A DNA stretch of 64,000 bases from Cytobacillus citreus (GTDB lineage: Bacteria > Bacillota > Bacilli > Bacillales > Cytobacillaceae), in contig NZ_JAGYPM010000003.1 in NCBI RefSeq assembly GCF_018343665.1, positions 587,497 through 651,496 of the forward strand. The letters run 5' to 3'. The number at the start of each line of letters is the position of its first letter. The first letter of the stretch is position 1. The translations under genes were made by a program, and so were the position numbers. Below, piece by piece: positions 1 to 11,110 of the stretch. The notes beneath the pieces were generated by a model. That model saw only the letters and a program-made list of their open reading frames with translations, ran no database searches and was not told the origin of the DNA.

Positions 1-1416
1 ATGAGCTAGCCAAATATCAACCATTGAGGTTTCGTCAACGATTAATATTTTTCCTTCTAATGGACTTTCCTCATGACGATCAAATCCCTCAGTTCCATTC
101 CATCCAAGCAGCCTGTGTATCGTTACAGCAGGTAAACCTGTTGATTCAGCCATCCTCTTTGCCGCTCTTCCCGTTGGTGCAGCTAATAGAAATGGAAAGG
201 GTTCCTCTTTTTTATAATCCTTTGGATTTAACGAGCAGCCATGTAATTCTGCATATAATTCGACAATACCTTTAATAACAGTTGTTTTTCCAGTACCTGG
301 TCCGCCAGTTAAAATGAGCATTGGAGACATTAAGGCTGTTTGAATTGCTTCTTTCTGTGTAGGGGCATATTGCACTTTAAGGCGTTCCTCTAAATTTCCT
401 AATGCGAGGAGAAATTCGGACTCCGGAAATTGTTCATCGTACTGCGTTTGATTTAAAATCCTTTTAATATTTGTTACAAGCCCTTTTTCGGAAAAATAAA
501 GAGAAGGTAAATACAATTTCTGTTCCTCTCCAATAATCTTACCCTCTTCTTCAAGCTTAATGACCTCATTTGAAATGTCATTGAAATCAATACCGTCGCG
601 CTTGTTTTCCTCAAGAAGCTTTTTTGTGCTTTGCAAAAGCTCTCTTGCTTCCATATATACATGTCCTGCTTGCATGCTTTCTACTTCTAAAACATATAAA
701 ATAGCTGCCTTTATTCGATCTGGATGATTTCCGGAAATACCAAGCTTGTATCCGAGCTCATCTGCCCTGCCAAATCCTATCCCCTCAATATCCTCTACTA
801 ATTTGTAAGGGTTATTTTGAATAATCTCAATTGTTAATTCCTTATAAACTTGGTAAATCTTCATCGACAGCTGCGGCCCAAATCCAAATTGATTCAATGC
901 GATCATTGCCTGCTCTAGCCCTTGATGCTCCATAAGCGTGTCATATAATGATTTTGCTTTTTCTGATGGAAGTTTGGGAATTTTATCAAGCAAGGAAGGC
1001 TCATTTAAAATCTTAGTTATTGCATTTTCGCCTATTACCTCAACAATATTTTCAGCAGTTTTTTTTCCAATTCCCTTAAAGAGCTCACTTGATAAATAAT
1101 TTACTACGCCCTGTTTAGTTTGTGGAATGTCTTTCCGATAATGATTGGCATGAAGCTGGACTCCAAATTTCGGGTGTTCTTTCAATTCGCCATAAAAAAT
1201 ATATGTCTCCTGCTCATGCATTTTTGGAAAATAACCGGTAATAACGGCCTCTTTATCTTCATAATGATGATTTGTTTCTTCAACACGAATACGTAAAACA
1301 GTATATAAATTTTGCTCATTATGAAATATCGTAACAAGATGCCTACCTTTTATGTACTTCTTTTCTTGTTCCGGATATAAATCGAGAGAACCCTGCAAGT
1401 CCTGCTTCTCCATCAT
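1..1416 (-). CDS. recD2: RecD2-type ATP-dependent DNA helicase, N-terminal 472 codons (3' end beyond left edge)
   Basis: Family role: 5'-3' SF1B DNA helicase (YrrC in B. subtilis) acting in the cytosol in replication-fork and recombination repair. Seen: the frame is open from 1416 to the left edge. A helix-hairpin-helix-like stretch (LFKGIGKKTAENIVEVIG) lies near residues 112-129. Walker A (GGPGTGKTT) is near residue 368 and the motif II stretch (VDETSMVD) near residue 460. The C-terminal helicase lobe is outside the window. The start is one of two adjacent ATG codons, preceded by a strong AAGGAGGAGG. It lies 34 bases upstream of the TPR gene on the same strand, the same order as yrrB-yrrC in B. 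subtilis. It is incomplete only because of the window edge. Confidence 0.95.
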   Translation of the reverse strand, partial: MMEKQDLQGSLDLYPEQEKKYIKGRHLVTIFHNEQNLYTVLRIRVEETNHHYEDKEAVITGYFPKMHEQETYIFYGELKEHPKFGVQLHANHYRKDIPQTKQGVVNYLSSELFKGIGKKTAENIVEVIGENAITKILNEPSLLDKIPKLPSEKAKSLYDTLMEHQGLEQAMIALNQFGFGPQLSMKIYQVYKELTIEIIQNNPYKLVEDIEGIGFGRADELGYKLGISGNHPDRIKAAILYVLEVESMQAGHVYMEARELLQSTKKLLEENKRDGIDFNDISNEVIKLEEEGKIIGEEQKLYLPSLYFSEKGLVTNIKRILNQTQYDEQFPESEFLLALGNLEERLKVQYAPTQKEAIQTALMSPMLILTGGPGTGKTTVIKGIVELYAELHGCSLNPKDYKKEEPFPFLLAAPTGRAAKRMAESTGLPAVTIHRLLGWNGTEGFDRHEESPLEGKILIVDETSMVDIWLAH

Positions 1417-1450
1417 CACTCCTCCTCCTTCCCTCAAAACTAACCGCTTT

Positions 1451-2110
1451 CTATTGTTCTATTCCTTTTTCAATCAATTTCTTTCCATACCCTGCAAGTA
1501 AATGTTCTGGCCTGATCTCTAACGCCTTTTCGAAATAATGAAGCGCTTGATCTTCTACTTCCTTAAATCCGAATGCGACACCTAAATTATAATAGGCATC
1601 AGCATGGCTAGGATCGATACTTACACATTTTTCTAATTGTGAAATGGATTCGTCAATAAAATTAAGCTGTGCTAAGCATAGGCCATACTGAAAAAATGCC
1701 TCTGCATCATTTTCATTTAATTCCGTGCTCCTCTGGAGATAAGGCAAAGCTAATTTTCCTTGTTCAAGCGCCACTAACGTTAAACCTAGCATAAAATAAT
1801 TATCACCGGATTCAAGTCCTTTTTTCATTGCCATTTCAAACATTTTTTTTGCTTGTTCAAACTCCTGAAGATCATAATATAAATTCCCTGCACTATAATA
1901 AGCTGTTGCAGCACCATCATCTATCTTGATTGCTTTTTCAAAAAACTTTAATGCTTTTTCAGTCTCTCCGACGACAGATAAAACATTGCCGAAATTAATG
2001 TAGGAAGACGGATCAGAGGGCTTCTCTTCAATTGCCTCCATGAATGTCTTAGCAGCTTCTTCCCATTTTCCTTCTTGCATATATTGAATACCGATTTGGT
2101 TTTTATCCAT
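1451..2110 (-). CDS. Tetratricopeptide-repeat protein (YrrB-like)
   Basis: A 219-residue protein built almost entirely of TPR units, with the recurring 34-residue pattern (for example NFGNVLSVVGETEKALKFF, YYSAGNLYYDLQEFEQA, YYNLGVAFGFKEVEDQA). About six units cover residues 3-210. There is no signal peptide or membrane segment, so it is probably a cytosolic protein-protein adaptor. The ATG at 2110 is chosen because GGAGTGA sits 5 bases upstream; a longer in-frame ATG at 2128 lacks such a site. It lies between mnmA and recD2 as yrrB does in B. subtilis. Its molecular partner cannot be read from the sequence. Confidence 0.9.
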   Translation of the reverse strand: MDKNQIGIQYMQEGKWEEAAKTFMEAIEEKPSDPSSYINFGNVLSVVGETEKALKFFEKAIKIDDGAATAYYSAGNLYYDLQEFEQAKKMFEMAMKKGLESGDNYFMLGLTLVALEQGKLALPYLQRSTELNENDAEAFFQYGLCLAQLNFIDESISQLEKCVSIDPSHADAYYNLGVAFGFKEVEDQALHYFEKALEIRPEHLLAGYGKKLIEKGIEQ

Positions 2111-2184
2111 TTCAATCACTCCATTCAATAAAAAAGTATAGCATAATCCTTTACAGATTTAATATCAAACAAATTTACATCATT

Positions 2185-2224
2185 TCAAAATAATAGCCTC
2201 GACTCTATTTAAAGAACCGAGGCT
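2185..2224 (-). terminator. Rho-independent terminator after mnmA
   Basis: On the minus strand, AAGCCTCG and its complement CGAGGCT flank a loop of about 16 bases, followed by ATTATTTT. It begins 4 bases past the mnmA stop and separates the iscS-mnmA unit from the TPR gene. Confidence 0.7.
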
Positions 2225-2228
2225 TAAC

Positions 2229-4516
<2,288 letters not shown>

Positions 4517-4586
4517 TTCCATTCACCTTCTTATCCTTTACAATTAATCCTGCAATGATTGAACTATTAATAATGCTGCTTATCAA

Positions 4587-4655
4587 ATATATCCGTAAGT
4601 TTCACCAGTTTATCCGCCAATTTTCGAATATATCGCTTTCACCGTTTTATCCGCC
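4587..4655. repeat. Two imperfect copies of a ~30-base TATCCGC-containing repeat
   Basis: Between iscS and cymR, ATATATCCGTAAGTTTCACC and ATATATCGCTTTCACC each run on into TTTATCCGCCA (4587-4619 and 4627-4655). A third, partial copy (ATATATCCGTCAGCTGCACC) starts near 4687, inside the 3' end of cymR. No gene or clear terminator accompanies them. Function unknown. Confidence 0.6.
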
Positions 4656-4673
4656 ACTGACACAATTTCATGA

Positions 4674-5093
4674 TTAAATATAAAACATATATCCGTCAGC
4701 TGCACCATCATCTGTATAATTAGCAAGATCTTCAAGTGTAGTACTATCCAAAACTTCCTTTACAGCATCACGAATCCTCATCCAAAGATGTTTTTTCGCT
4801 GGTTCCTCATCTTCAATTCCTTCAACAGGACTGATTGGCCCCTCTAACACCCGAATGATATCTCCCGCTGTTATTTTAGTAGGCTCATCTCCTAATATAT
4901 ATCCTCCATAAGCACCTCGGATACTTTTAACTAAACCTGCATTTCGCAATGGAGCAATTAGCTGTTCAAGATAATGCTCAGAGAGACCATTTGTTTGAGC
5001 TATTAATTTTAATGAAGTTGGTCCTTCTCCATTTTTTTTAGCAAGTTCCATCATAATCGTTAAACCATACCGGCCTTTAGTTGAAATTTTCAT
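4674..5093 (-). CDS. cymR: Rrf2-family regulator CymR
   Basis: Known role in Bacillus: master repressor of cysteine and sulfur metabolism, acting with CysK. Seen: winged-helix N-terminus MKISTKGRYGLTIMMELA, recognition region LSEHYLEQLIAPLRNAGLV and the glycine-rich wing RGAYGGYIL. At 139 residues it has the family length. It contains no cysteine at all, so it is not an iron-sulfur Rrf2 sensor such as IscR or NsrR. Its ATG overlaps the TAA of the upstream membrane-protein gene (TAATG) and AGAGGTGT lies 7 bases before it, so translation is probably coupled. In B. subtilis I recall cymR as the first gene before iscS; here a membrane gene precedes it. Confidence 0.93.
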   Translation of the reverse strand: MKISTKGRYGLTIMMELAKKNGEGPTSLKLIAQTNGLSEHYLEQLIAPLRNAGLVKSIRGAYGGYILGDEPTKITAGDIIRVLEGPISPVEGIEDEEPAKKHLWMRIRDAVKEVLDSTTLEDLANYTDDGAADGYMFYI

Positions 5094-5773
5094 TAACTGA
5101 CACCTCTATCCTTTTCTTGTACTACTTGTTTGACATTTTTCTGATTCATTCTAACTAAAAACGCATCCGTTACTCTTTGACATTGCGGCAAGGCTATTCC
5201 AGCAATTGGGCCGATCGCTAAACCAATAATGATTGTCCCCAAAAAAACAGGTCCTCCCAGCTGCCACCCAATTAATAATACAACTACCTCCATACAGGCT
5301 CTTACAGGACCGACTTTCCATCCAGTTTTTGAGGTTAAAGCAATCATGAGACTATCTCTTGGCCCTGCGCCCAATTGTGCCGAAATATACATACCCATTC
5401 CATAGCAATAAATCATAATTCCACATATAAACATGATGATTTTTCCGGCTAGTGAAGATGGTGTTTGCATAAATGGCAGTAATAAATATAAATCAATAAA
5501 GACACCGATTAAAACCATATTTAAAAAAGCACCCATTTTTGGGAACTCTTTTGAAATGAGAGAAGCAATCGTTAAAATGACGATCCCAACAATTATCGAC
5601 CAGCTTCCAATTGTTAAGCCGAGCTGATAATATAAACCAACATGGAGAACATCCCATGGAGTTGCACCTAAATCTGCAATAATGAGCAAAACTATACCTA
5701 GACTCATTACAAGTAAACCCGTTAAATATACAAGGAATCTAGGTCCAATTTGACCACTTTTTTTATGATTCAT
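5093..5773 (-). CDS. YczE/YyaS-type integral membrane protein
   Basis: A 226-residue polytopic protein with five or six hydrophobic segments (for example VYLTGLLVMSLGIVLLIIA, IIVGIVILTIASLI, LNMVLIGVFIDLYLLLPF). It resembles the YczE/YyaS/YitT-like group in the repeated pattern DLGATPWDVLHVGL and QLGAGPRDSLMIAL, two related half-units suggesting an internal duplication. Molecular function is not established. GAGGAG lies 10 bases upstream of the ATG. Its stop overlaps the cymR start by one base, making it the first gene of a two-gene unit. A role in sulfur-compound transport is only an inference from this coupling. Confidence 0.8.
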   Translation of the reverse strand: MNHKKSGQIGPRFLVYLTGLLVMSLGIVLLIIADLGATPWDVLHVGLYYQLGLTIGSWSIIVGIVILTIASLISKEFPKMGAFLNMVLIGVFIDLYLLLPFMQTPSSLAGKIIMFICGIMIYCYGMGMYISAQLGAGPRDSLMIALTSKTGWKVGPVRACMEVVVLLIGWQLGGPVFLGTIIIGLAIGPIAGIALPQCQRVTDAFLVRMNQKNVKQVVQEKDRGVS

Positions 5774-5830
5774 CCTCCGGATTCTCCTCGCCGAATATGC
5801 TTATTCTTAGTATTTAGATAGACTTTTGTT

Positions 5831-5859
5831 ATTATAACATATTTTAGGAGAGATAATCA
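5831..5859 (-). promoter_or_regulatory. Candidate sigma-A promoter for the membrane-protein/cymR unit
   Basis: Minus strand: consensus -10 TATAAT at 5831-5836, 17 bases from a poor -35 TGATTA at 5854-5859. The -10 is convincing, the -35 is weak. Confidence 0.4.
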
Positions 5860-5935
5860 TTTTGTCATATCTTTTATTATGGTATGTTAATGAAAGAAAC
5901 TTTTAAAGGATTGCAAAAGATTTGGAGTGATGAAA

Positions 5936-7201
5936 TTGAACATTAAACCTTTAGCATTCCGAATGCGACCAAGAAACATTGAGGAAATAATTGGACAAGA
6001 GCATCTTGTAGCTGAAGGAAAAATCATAAATCGGATGGTAAAGGCAAAACAGCTTTCCTCCATGATATTATATGGCCCGCCTGGAATTGGAAAAACATCG
6101 ATTGCAAGTGCGATTGCTGGAAGTACTCGTTATGCTTTTCGGAATTTAAATGCCGTTACCAATAACAAAAAAGATATGGAGATAGTTGCTGCTGAAGCCA
6201 AAATGTCAGGAAAAGTTATCCTTCTTCTTGATGAGGTGCATAGACTTGATAAAGGAAAGCAAGACTTTCTGCTTCCTTATTTAGAAAATGGAATGATTAC
6301 CCTAATCGGAGCGACAACGAGTAATCCATATCATGCAATTAACCCAGCAATTAGGAGCCGCTGTCAAATTTTCGAGTTAAAACCTTTATCTGTAGATAAT
6401 ATTAAAGAGGCATTACTGCGAGCGACCAGTGATACTGAACGAGGGCTTGGTGAAAAAAATATTCATTTGAATGAAGAAGCTCTAACACACTTTGCAACAG
6501 CTTCAAACGGAGATGTAAGAAGTTCATTAAATGCTCTGGAATTAGCTGTTTTATCAACAGAGCCAGATGAATCGAATACGATTCAAATTGACTTAGCAAC
6601 AGCAGAGGAATGTATGCAACGTAAAAGTTTAGCTCACGATAAAGATGGTGATGCCCACTATGATGTTCTCTCCGCCTTCCAGAAGTCAATCAGAGGAAGC
6701 GATGTAAATGCTTCCCTTCACTATTTAGGAAGATTAATTGAAGCAGGAGATCTGCCTAGCATTAGTAGACGATTATTGGTGATTGCCTATGAAGACATTG
6801 GTCTTGCTTCACCTCAAGCTGGTGCAAGGACACTGGCAGCCATCGAAGCAGCAGAACGAGTTGGCTTTCCTGAAGGAAGAATTCCGCTCGCAAATGCAGT
6901 TATCGAGCTTTGTCTATCTCCTAAATCAAACTCTGCTATTATGGCGGTTGATGAGGCACTAGCTGATATACGAGCAGGAAAAAGCGGAGAAGTCCCTGAT
7001 CACTTAAAGGACGCTCATTATAAGGGTGCAACAGAGCTTGGAAGAGGAATTGATTATAAATATCCTCATAATTATGATGGCGGCTGGGTTAGGCAGCAGT
7101 ATTTACCTGATAAATTAAAGAATAAGAAATACTATCAGCCGAAGAAAACAGGAAAATTTGAACAAGCATTGGCTGTCATCTATTCCAATTTACAAAAATA
7201 A
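5936..7201 (+). CDS. rarA: Replication-associated recombination protein RarA (MgsA/YrvN)
   Basis: AAA+ clamp-loader-like ATPase that acts at stalled replication forks. Seen: Walker A GPPGIGKTS, Walker B LLLDEVHR, sensor region GATTSNPYHAINPAIRSRC, then the MgsA tetramerisation region ending PHNYDGGWVRQQYLPD. The product is 421 residues. The TTG at 5936 is chosen because GGAGTGA sits about 8 bases upstream and the protein then starts MNIKPLAFRMRP, like family members; GTG at 5927 and ATG at 5930 are in frame but too close to that site. It is divergent from cymR and convergent with the ABC operon. Confidence 0.95.
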   Translation: MNIKPLAFRMRPRNIEEIIGQEHLVAEGKIINRMVKAKQLSSMILYGPPGIGKTSIASAIAGSTRYAFRNLNAVTNNKKDMEIVAAEAKMSGKVILLLDEVHRLDKGKQDFLLPYLENGMITLIGATTSNPYHAINPAIRSRCQIFELKPLSVDNIKEALLRATSDTERGLGEKNIHLNEEALTHFATASNGDVRSSLNALELAVLSTEPDESNTIQIDLATAEECMQRKSLAHDKDGDAHYDVLSAFQKSIRGSDVNASLHYLGRLIEAGDLPSISRRLLVIAYEDIGLASPQAGARTLAAIEAAERVGFPEGRIPLANAVIELCLSPKSNSAIMAVDEALADIRAGKSGEVPDHLKDAHYKGATELGRGIDYKYPHNYDGGWVRQQYLPDKLKNKKYYQPKKTGKFEQALAVIYSNLQK

Positions 7202-7231
7202 ATCTATACTATATCCGCAACAAGATGGCAG

Positions 7232-7276
7232 AAGGGGCGTTTCATAAGTCGAGTTTTCAACTTAGAAATGCCCCTT
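7232..7276. terminator. Long hairpin between rarA and the ABC operon
   Basis: AAGGGGCGTTTC-ATAAGT pairs with ACTTAG-AAATGCCCCTTT across a short loop, 31 bases after the rarA stop. Only a short T stretch follows on the plus strand. It lies between convergent genes and probably serves rarA. Confidence 0.6.
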
Positions 7277-7334
7277 TAGCTTGAATAAATGCAGTTTTTT
7301 AGCGGTATTTAGGATTGCCCCTCTTCATCCATCC

Positions 7335-8294
7335 CTAAGCCGCTACATCTCTCTTTTTAAATACTCCAAAAGCGATTACTTGGAACAATAAGAAGTACAA
7401 GATTAACATTACAGCAGAGAATCCTAATGTCATCCCTTCTACCATTGGAGTTCCTTCAATATATTGCAATAGATCAGTATTAGCGAATAAAGAATATTTT
7501 GCCCATTCATATTTCATAGAAATCAATCTAGTTACTTGTTCCCCCATGAATAAGAGGAATAAAGCTAATCCTATTGCAAGCGAGCTATTTCTAAATGCTG
7601 CTGAGATCATAAAGGCCATCGTTGCAAGCATTAACATACTAACAGACTTCATACCATAAGTGATGATAAGATGAACAATAATATTTTGTTCTTTAACTTC
7701 GCCTGCATAATAGTTTAAATATGAGAGCGGGTTTTCTGGCAGTCCAAAAAGAATGGCGCCAAGTACTGCAGAATAAGCAAATAAAATGAATAGCATAAAA
7801 AGTCCAAATAACAGAACAGTTATATATTTCGACAATAATATCTTTTCTCTTTTAATCGGCCGTATCAGTAGTAGTTTGATCGTTCCCCAATTAAATTCAC
7901 TTGATACAATCCCTGCTGCAATAATAATGACAAATAATCCAACAAAATCAATTAAATCTGATATATTTGATACAAATCCCCAAACCGAATATTCTTCATT
8001 AGGAGAAATATCATGTTCAATTCGGTAGTTATTAATCGCTATATTTCTTTCATAATATTCTTTCACATCCTTCGATGCTGAGGAACCCATCTCATTTAAA
8101 TGTTTATTATATTCTTCGTTTTGAACTTGAAGCCCTTTTTTCCAATCTGAGTTGTCAGGTACTGATCCCTTTGAATCTTGGTATTTAATAAATCCGCCTG
8201 CAACAGTTGTTACTAATAACAATATTCCGATCATTACATATGTGCCAGACCGTTTAAATATTTTCATCCATTCATTTTTTATTAAATTAAGCAT
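7335..8294 (-). CDS. ABC-2 type transporter permease with extracellular domain
   Basis: A 319-residue membrane protein: one N-terminal transmembrane segment (residues 18-37), a polar segment of about 90 residues probably outside the cell (rich in Lys/Glu/Asn), then about five more transmembrane helices near residues 105-310. This fits the ABC-2/BcrB-NatB-like permease group. Its ATG overlaps the end of the preceding ATPase gene by 8 bases, so the two are translationally coupled and probably form one transporter. Substrate is not readable; related systems handle peptide antibiotics or lipids. It is the last gene of a five-gene leftward operon. Confidence 0.88.
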   Translation of the reverse strand: MLNLIKNEWMKIFKRSGTYVMIGILLLVTTVAGGFIKYQDSKGSVPDNSDWKKGLQVQNEEYNKHLNEMGSSASKDVKEYYERNIAINNYRIEHDISPNEEYSVWGFVSNISDLIDFVGLFVIIIAAGIVSSEFNWGTIKLLLIRPIKREKILLSKYITVLLFGLFMLFILFAYSAVLGAILFGLPENPLSYLNYYAGEVKEQNIIVHLIITYGMKSVSMLMLATMAFMISAAFRNSSLAIGLALFLLFMGEQVTRLISMKYEWAKYSLFANTDLLQYIEGTPMVEGMTLGFSAVMLILYFLLFQVIAFGVFKKRDVAA

Positions 8295-9213
8295 GGGCGG
8301 TTTCCTCCTTATTTGAAGTTACTTCGAGGAATCGATCTTCGAGAGTCTTTGTTACTTCTTTAATGCCGTATATTTGAATTTCATTATGAACAAGCACTTG
8401 TACTGTTTCAGGAACATCTTCCTTTATGAGTGGCAATAACACACCAATTTCAGTCTGTTTAATACGGATTAAAGGATAAGTCTTTTGCAGCAATTTCGAA
8501 GCTTTATCCTTATTATCCACCTCAATTTCATACATTTTCTCTTTCCCATGTACAAAATCGCTAATTAGTTGAACATCGATGAGTTTCCCATTTTGTATAA
8601 TACCAATGCGATCACACATCATTTCCATCTCAGAAAGTAAATGGCTTGATACAATGACCGCCATATCCTTTTCTCTTGCAAGCTTCCTAAGATGATCTCT
8701 AATCTCTCTTATTCCTGCAGGATCCAGCCCATTTGTCGGCTCATCTAGAATTAATACCTTCGGATCGTGGAGAAGGCATTGTGCTAATCCAAGTCTTTGC
8801 CTCATCCCAAGTGAATATGTCTTTACCTTGTCATGGATTCGGTCTGTAAGTCCAACAAGTTCTACCGTTTCATCGATTTTCTTTTTCGATATCCCTTTTG
8901 ACATTCTCGAATAATGAATTAGGTTTTGGTAGCCGCTCATGAATTTGTACATTTCCGGATTTTCAACAATCGCCCCGATATGAGAGACCGCTTTTTCAAA
9001 ATCTGTCTTGATGCTAGTCCCTTGGATTTTAATGTCACCAGACGTAATCCCGATTAGACCAACAATCATGCGGATCGTTGTTGTCTTACCAGCTCCATTG
9101 GGACCGAGAAAGCCAAAAACCTCCCCTTTATTTACATTAAAACTAAGTGAATCAATGATCGTTCTTCCCTTAATTACCTTTGTTACATTTTGAATTTCTA
9201 CAATGCTCTTCAT
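8287..9213 (-). CDS. ABC transporter ATP-binding protein (BcrA-like)
   Basis: 308 residues. Walker A GPNGAGKTTT near residue 39, signature YSLGMRQRLGLAQ, Walker B VLILDEPTNGLDP and H-loop SSHLLSEM. It ends with an extra C-terminal domain of about 90 residues typical of the BcrA-like DrrA group. GAGGAGATA lies just before the ATG. It overlaps the downstream permease by 8 bases and follows the other ATPase after 12 bases. It most likely powers the permease at 7335. Whether it serves antibiotic resistance or another export is inference. Confidence 0.92.
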   Translation of the reverse strand: MKSIVEIQNVTKVIKGRTIIDSLSFNVNKGEVFGFLGPNGAGKTTTIRMIVGLIGITSGDIKIQGTSIKTDFEKAVSHIGAIVENPEMYKFMSGYQNLIHYSRMSKGISKKKIDETVELVGLTDRIHDKVKTYSLGMRQRLGLAQCLLHDPKVLILDEPTNGLDPAGIREIRDHLRKLAREKDMAVIVSSHLLSEMEMMCDRIGIIQNGKLIDVQLISDFVHGKEKMYEIEVDNKDKASKLLQKTYPLIRIKQTEIGVLLPLIKEDVPETVQVLVHNEIQIYGIKEVTKTLEDRFLEVTSNKEETAHA

Positions 9214-9225
9214 TATTATCTCCTC

Positions 9226-9918
9226 TCATTCTTTGAAGGTTCTTTTCATCCACTCGATAATCGATAGACCTTCCATCTCCCGTAATTCCTCGACATTATG
9301 GCGTCCAATTATCTTTCCATCTTGAATAGCTAATACCTCATCTAGCAGTGGCTCTATTTCATCAATTTCATGTGTAGCAATAATAACGATTTGGTTGTCA
9401 AAATCTATATATGAAAGCAATCCTTTTACTATCGAATCCCTAACCATTGGGTCAAGGCCTGAAAAAGGTTCATCCAAAAGCAGCACAGATGCTTCCCTTG
9501 CCAATGCAAGTACTAGTTTCAATCGTCCTCTGTTTCCTTTTGATAGCTGTTTAATATTTTTTTCTTTGTCTAATTTCATGAATTGAAGTAATTCATTTGC
9601 TCGATCAATACGAAAATCCTGAAACTGTGTAGCATAGAAATCAATCATATCTTTTATTTTAAAAGGCTGATAAAACATATCTAGCTCAGTCAAATAGGCT
9701 ACTTCATTTGCTATTTTTCGATTTGCTAGTTTTCCATTTACTAGTACTTGGCCACTAGTTGGATGAACGAGACCAGCAATCAATTTCAAGGTTGTTGATT
9801 TTCCGCTTCCATTTGGTCCAAGCAGCCCATAAATTTTCCCTTTCTCCAACGAATAGGTTACATCGTTAAGGCCATATTCACGTCCATATTTTTTTGTTAC
9901 ATTTTGAAACTCAATCAT
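9226..9918 (-). CDS. ABC transporter ATP-binding protein (YtrB-like)
   Basis: 230 residues, a minimal nucleotide-binding subunit: Walker [10 protein letters not shown], signature variant [16 protein letters not shown], Walker [15 protein letters not shown]-loop ATHEIDEI. The ATG overlaps the end of the gntR gene by 8 bases. The pairing of this ATPase type with a YtrA-type regulator is known from the B. subtilis ytr operon. The likely permease partner is the protein at 10299-11087, giving two ATPases and two permeases in the operon. Confidence 0.9.
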   Translation of the reverse strand: MIEFQNVTKKYGREYGLNDVTYSLEKGKIYGLLGPNGSGKSTTLKLIAGLVHPTSGQVLVNGKLANRKIANEVAYLTELDMFYQPFKIKDMIDFYATQFQDFRIDRANELLQFMKLDKEKNIKQLSKGNRGRLKLVLALAREASVLLLDEPFSGLDPMVRDSIVKGLLSYIDFDNQIVIIATHEIDEIEPLLDEVLAIQDGKIIGRHNVEELREMEGLSIIEWMKRTFKE

Positions 9919-10294
9919 ATCCTTTCTCCCGCTTTCCTTTAATATAAAATTCTAAGCCGGAGAGCATTTCTTCATCAGAAAAACCAAGTTCCTTCATATT
10001 GTTGAAAAATCCTTCAATGATTTCCATTTGCAAACGAACTTTTAATTCCTTAATTAGATTGTCATTTTCTGTTACAAATGTCCCCTGCCCACGCCTTGTT
10101 TCCACGATTTCCATCCTCTCCAATTCACTATATGTTCGTTGAATCGTATTTGGATTAACACCCGTTTGTATCGCCATTTCACGAACAGAAGGGAGTTTGT
10201 TTCCAGGCAATAAATCTCCTCTAATAATTTGCTGATTAATTTTATCAACGATTTGCATATAAATTGGCTTCGATGCTTGGAATTCTTCTCCCAT
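9911..10294 (-). CDS. GntR-family regulator, YtrA subfamily
   Basis: 127 residues: winged-helix GntR domain at about residues 5-70 ([20 protein letters not shown], then [15 protein letters not shown] and the wing RRGQGTFV) and a short C-terminal helical region, which defines the YtrA subfamily. The ATG at 10294 has GAGGTG 7 bases upstream; the longer TTG-led reading has none. It overlaps the downstream ATPase by 8 bases. It is the second gene of the operon, after a permease, whereas YtrA in B. subtilis precedes its transporter genes. It probably represses its own operon through the inverted repeat at 11111-11134. Confidence 0.9.
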   Translation of the reverse strand: MGEEFQASKPIYMQIVDKINQQIIRGDLLPGNKLPSVREMAIQTGVNPNTIQRTYSELERMEIVETRRGQGTFVTENDNLIKELKVRLQMEIIEGFFNNMKELGFSDEEMLSGLEFYIKGKREKGYD

Positions 10295-10298
10295 TACA

Positions 10299-11087
10299 CT
10301 ACACCTCAACTTTCCGCTCTAAAAGCCAAACTGCGATGAAGAAGACTAAGATGACAACTGCTGCGTAAATAATGCCATTCGTCAATGATATTTCTGCTGC
10401 TTCTACAACTTTTCCAGTATCTAATGAGTCTCCCACTTCAATCTTAATTGACTTCATAAAATCAAGGGAAATTACACCACTTTGTTTAAGGTTTTTATAA
10501 AACGGGAGATTTTGAATATAATTACTAACAACTTCTAAAAGAATCCAAAAACCTATTAAGATTGGCCATCTAAAATTCCTTGCAATAGGCACTCTTTTCA
10601 ACGAATGATAGAATGACCAGTAAAACAGCACCCAAACTCCAAGGTAGATAGAACTTAAGACAATGGCTACTCCCATCAACATCATATTTGGAAAAGGTTC
10701 TTCAATAAATTCGGTGACCCCCCCTCCATGATCTGATAAATTTACTTGCCAATGTACAAAGAACATGGCAAGTAAAAGGGAGATAAGAAAATAGACTGAA
10801 CCCGCAGCAAGCTTTGCCAAAAATAGCTTAACTCCGCTATTAGGATTGTGAAGCCAAAGCTGTGATTGACCTTCCGTATTTAAAGAAGTGATTAAAAATG
10901 CAGGTAGATACAATCCGTGTGCAACTAAAATCATTATAGAAACAATCGGTAAGATCTCAGGCTCATTGAAATATCGTTTTAAAGCAAGTCCCGCAAAAAT
11001 TGCTAGGATAAACAAAGCCAGCCCAATTAAGAACCAATTTCTCGATAATTTTATTTCTTTTATAAATAAACCTTTAAAAGCCCTCAA
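10299..11087 (-). CDS. ABC-2 type membrane protein, first gene of the GntR/ABC operon
   Basis: 262 residues with about six transmembrane helices (for example WFLIGLALFILAIFAGLAL near the N-terminus and a final IYAAVVILVFFIAVWLLE). The TTG at 11087 is the start: AGGAGGAGG lies 5 bases upstream. No ATPase motif is present, so it is a permease-like subunit, probably served by the YtrB-like ATPase two genes later. It resembles YtrC/YtrD-type proteins in layout but I cannot name the substrate. The gntR gene follows after 4 bases. Confidence 0.82.
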   Translation of the reverse strand: MRAFKGLFIKEIKLSRNWFLIGLALFILAIFAGLALKRYFNEPEILPIVSIMILVAHGLYLPAFLITSLNTEGQSQLWLHNPNSGVKLFLAKLAAGSVYFLISLLLAMFFVHWQVNLSDHGGGVTEFIEEPFPNMMLMGVAIVLSSIYLGVWVLFYWSFYHSLKRVPIARNFRWPILIGFWILLEVVSNYIQNLPFYKNLKQSGVISLDFMKSIKIEVGDSLDTGKVVEAAEISLTNGIIYAAVVILVFFIAVWLLERKVEV

Positions 11088-11110
11088 ATTTTCCTCCTCC
11101 TGAGCGATTC

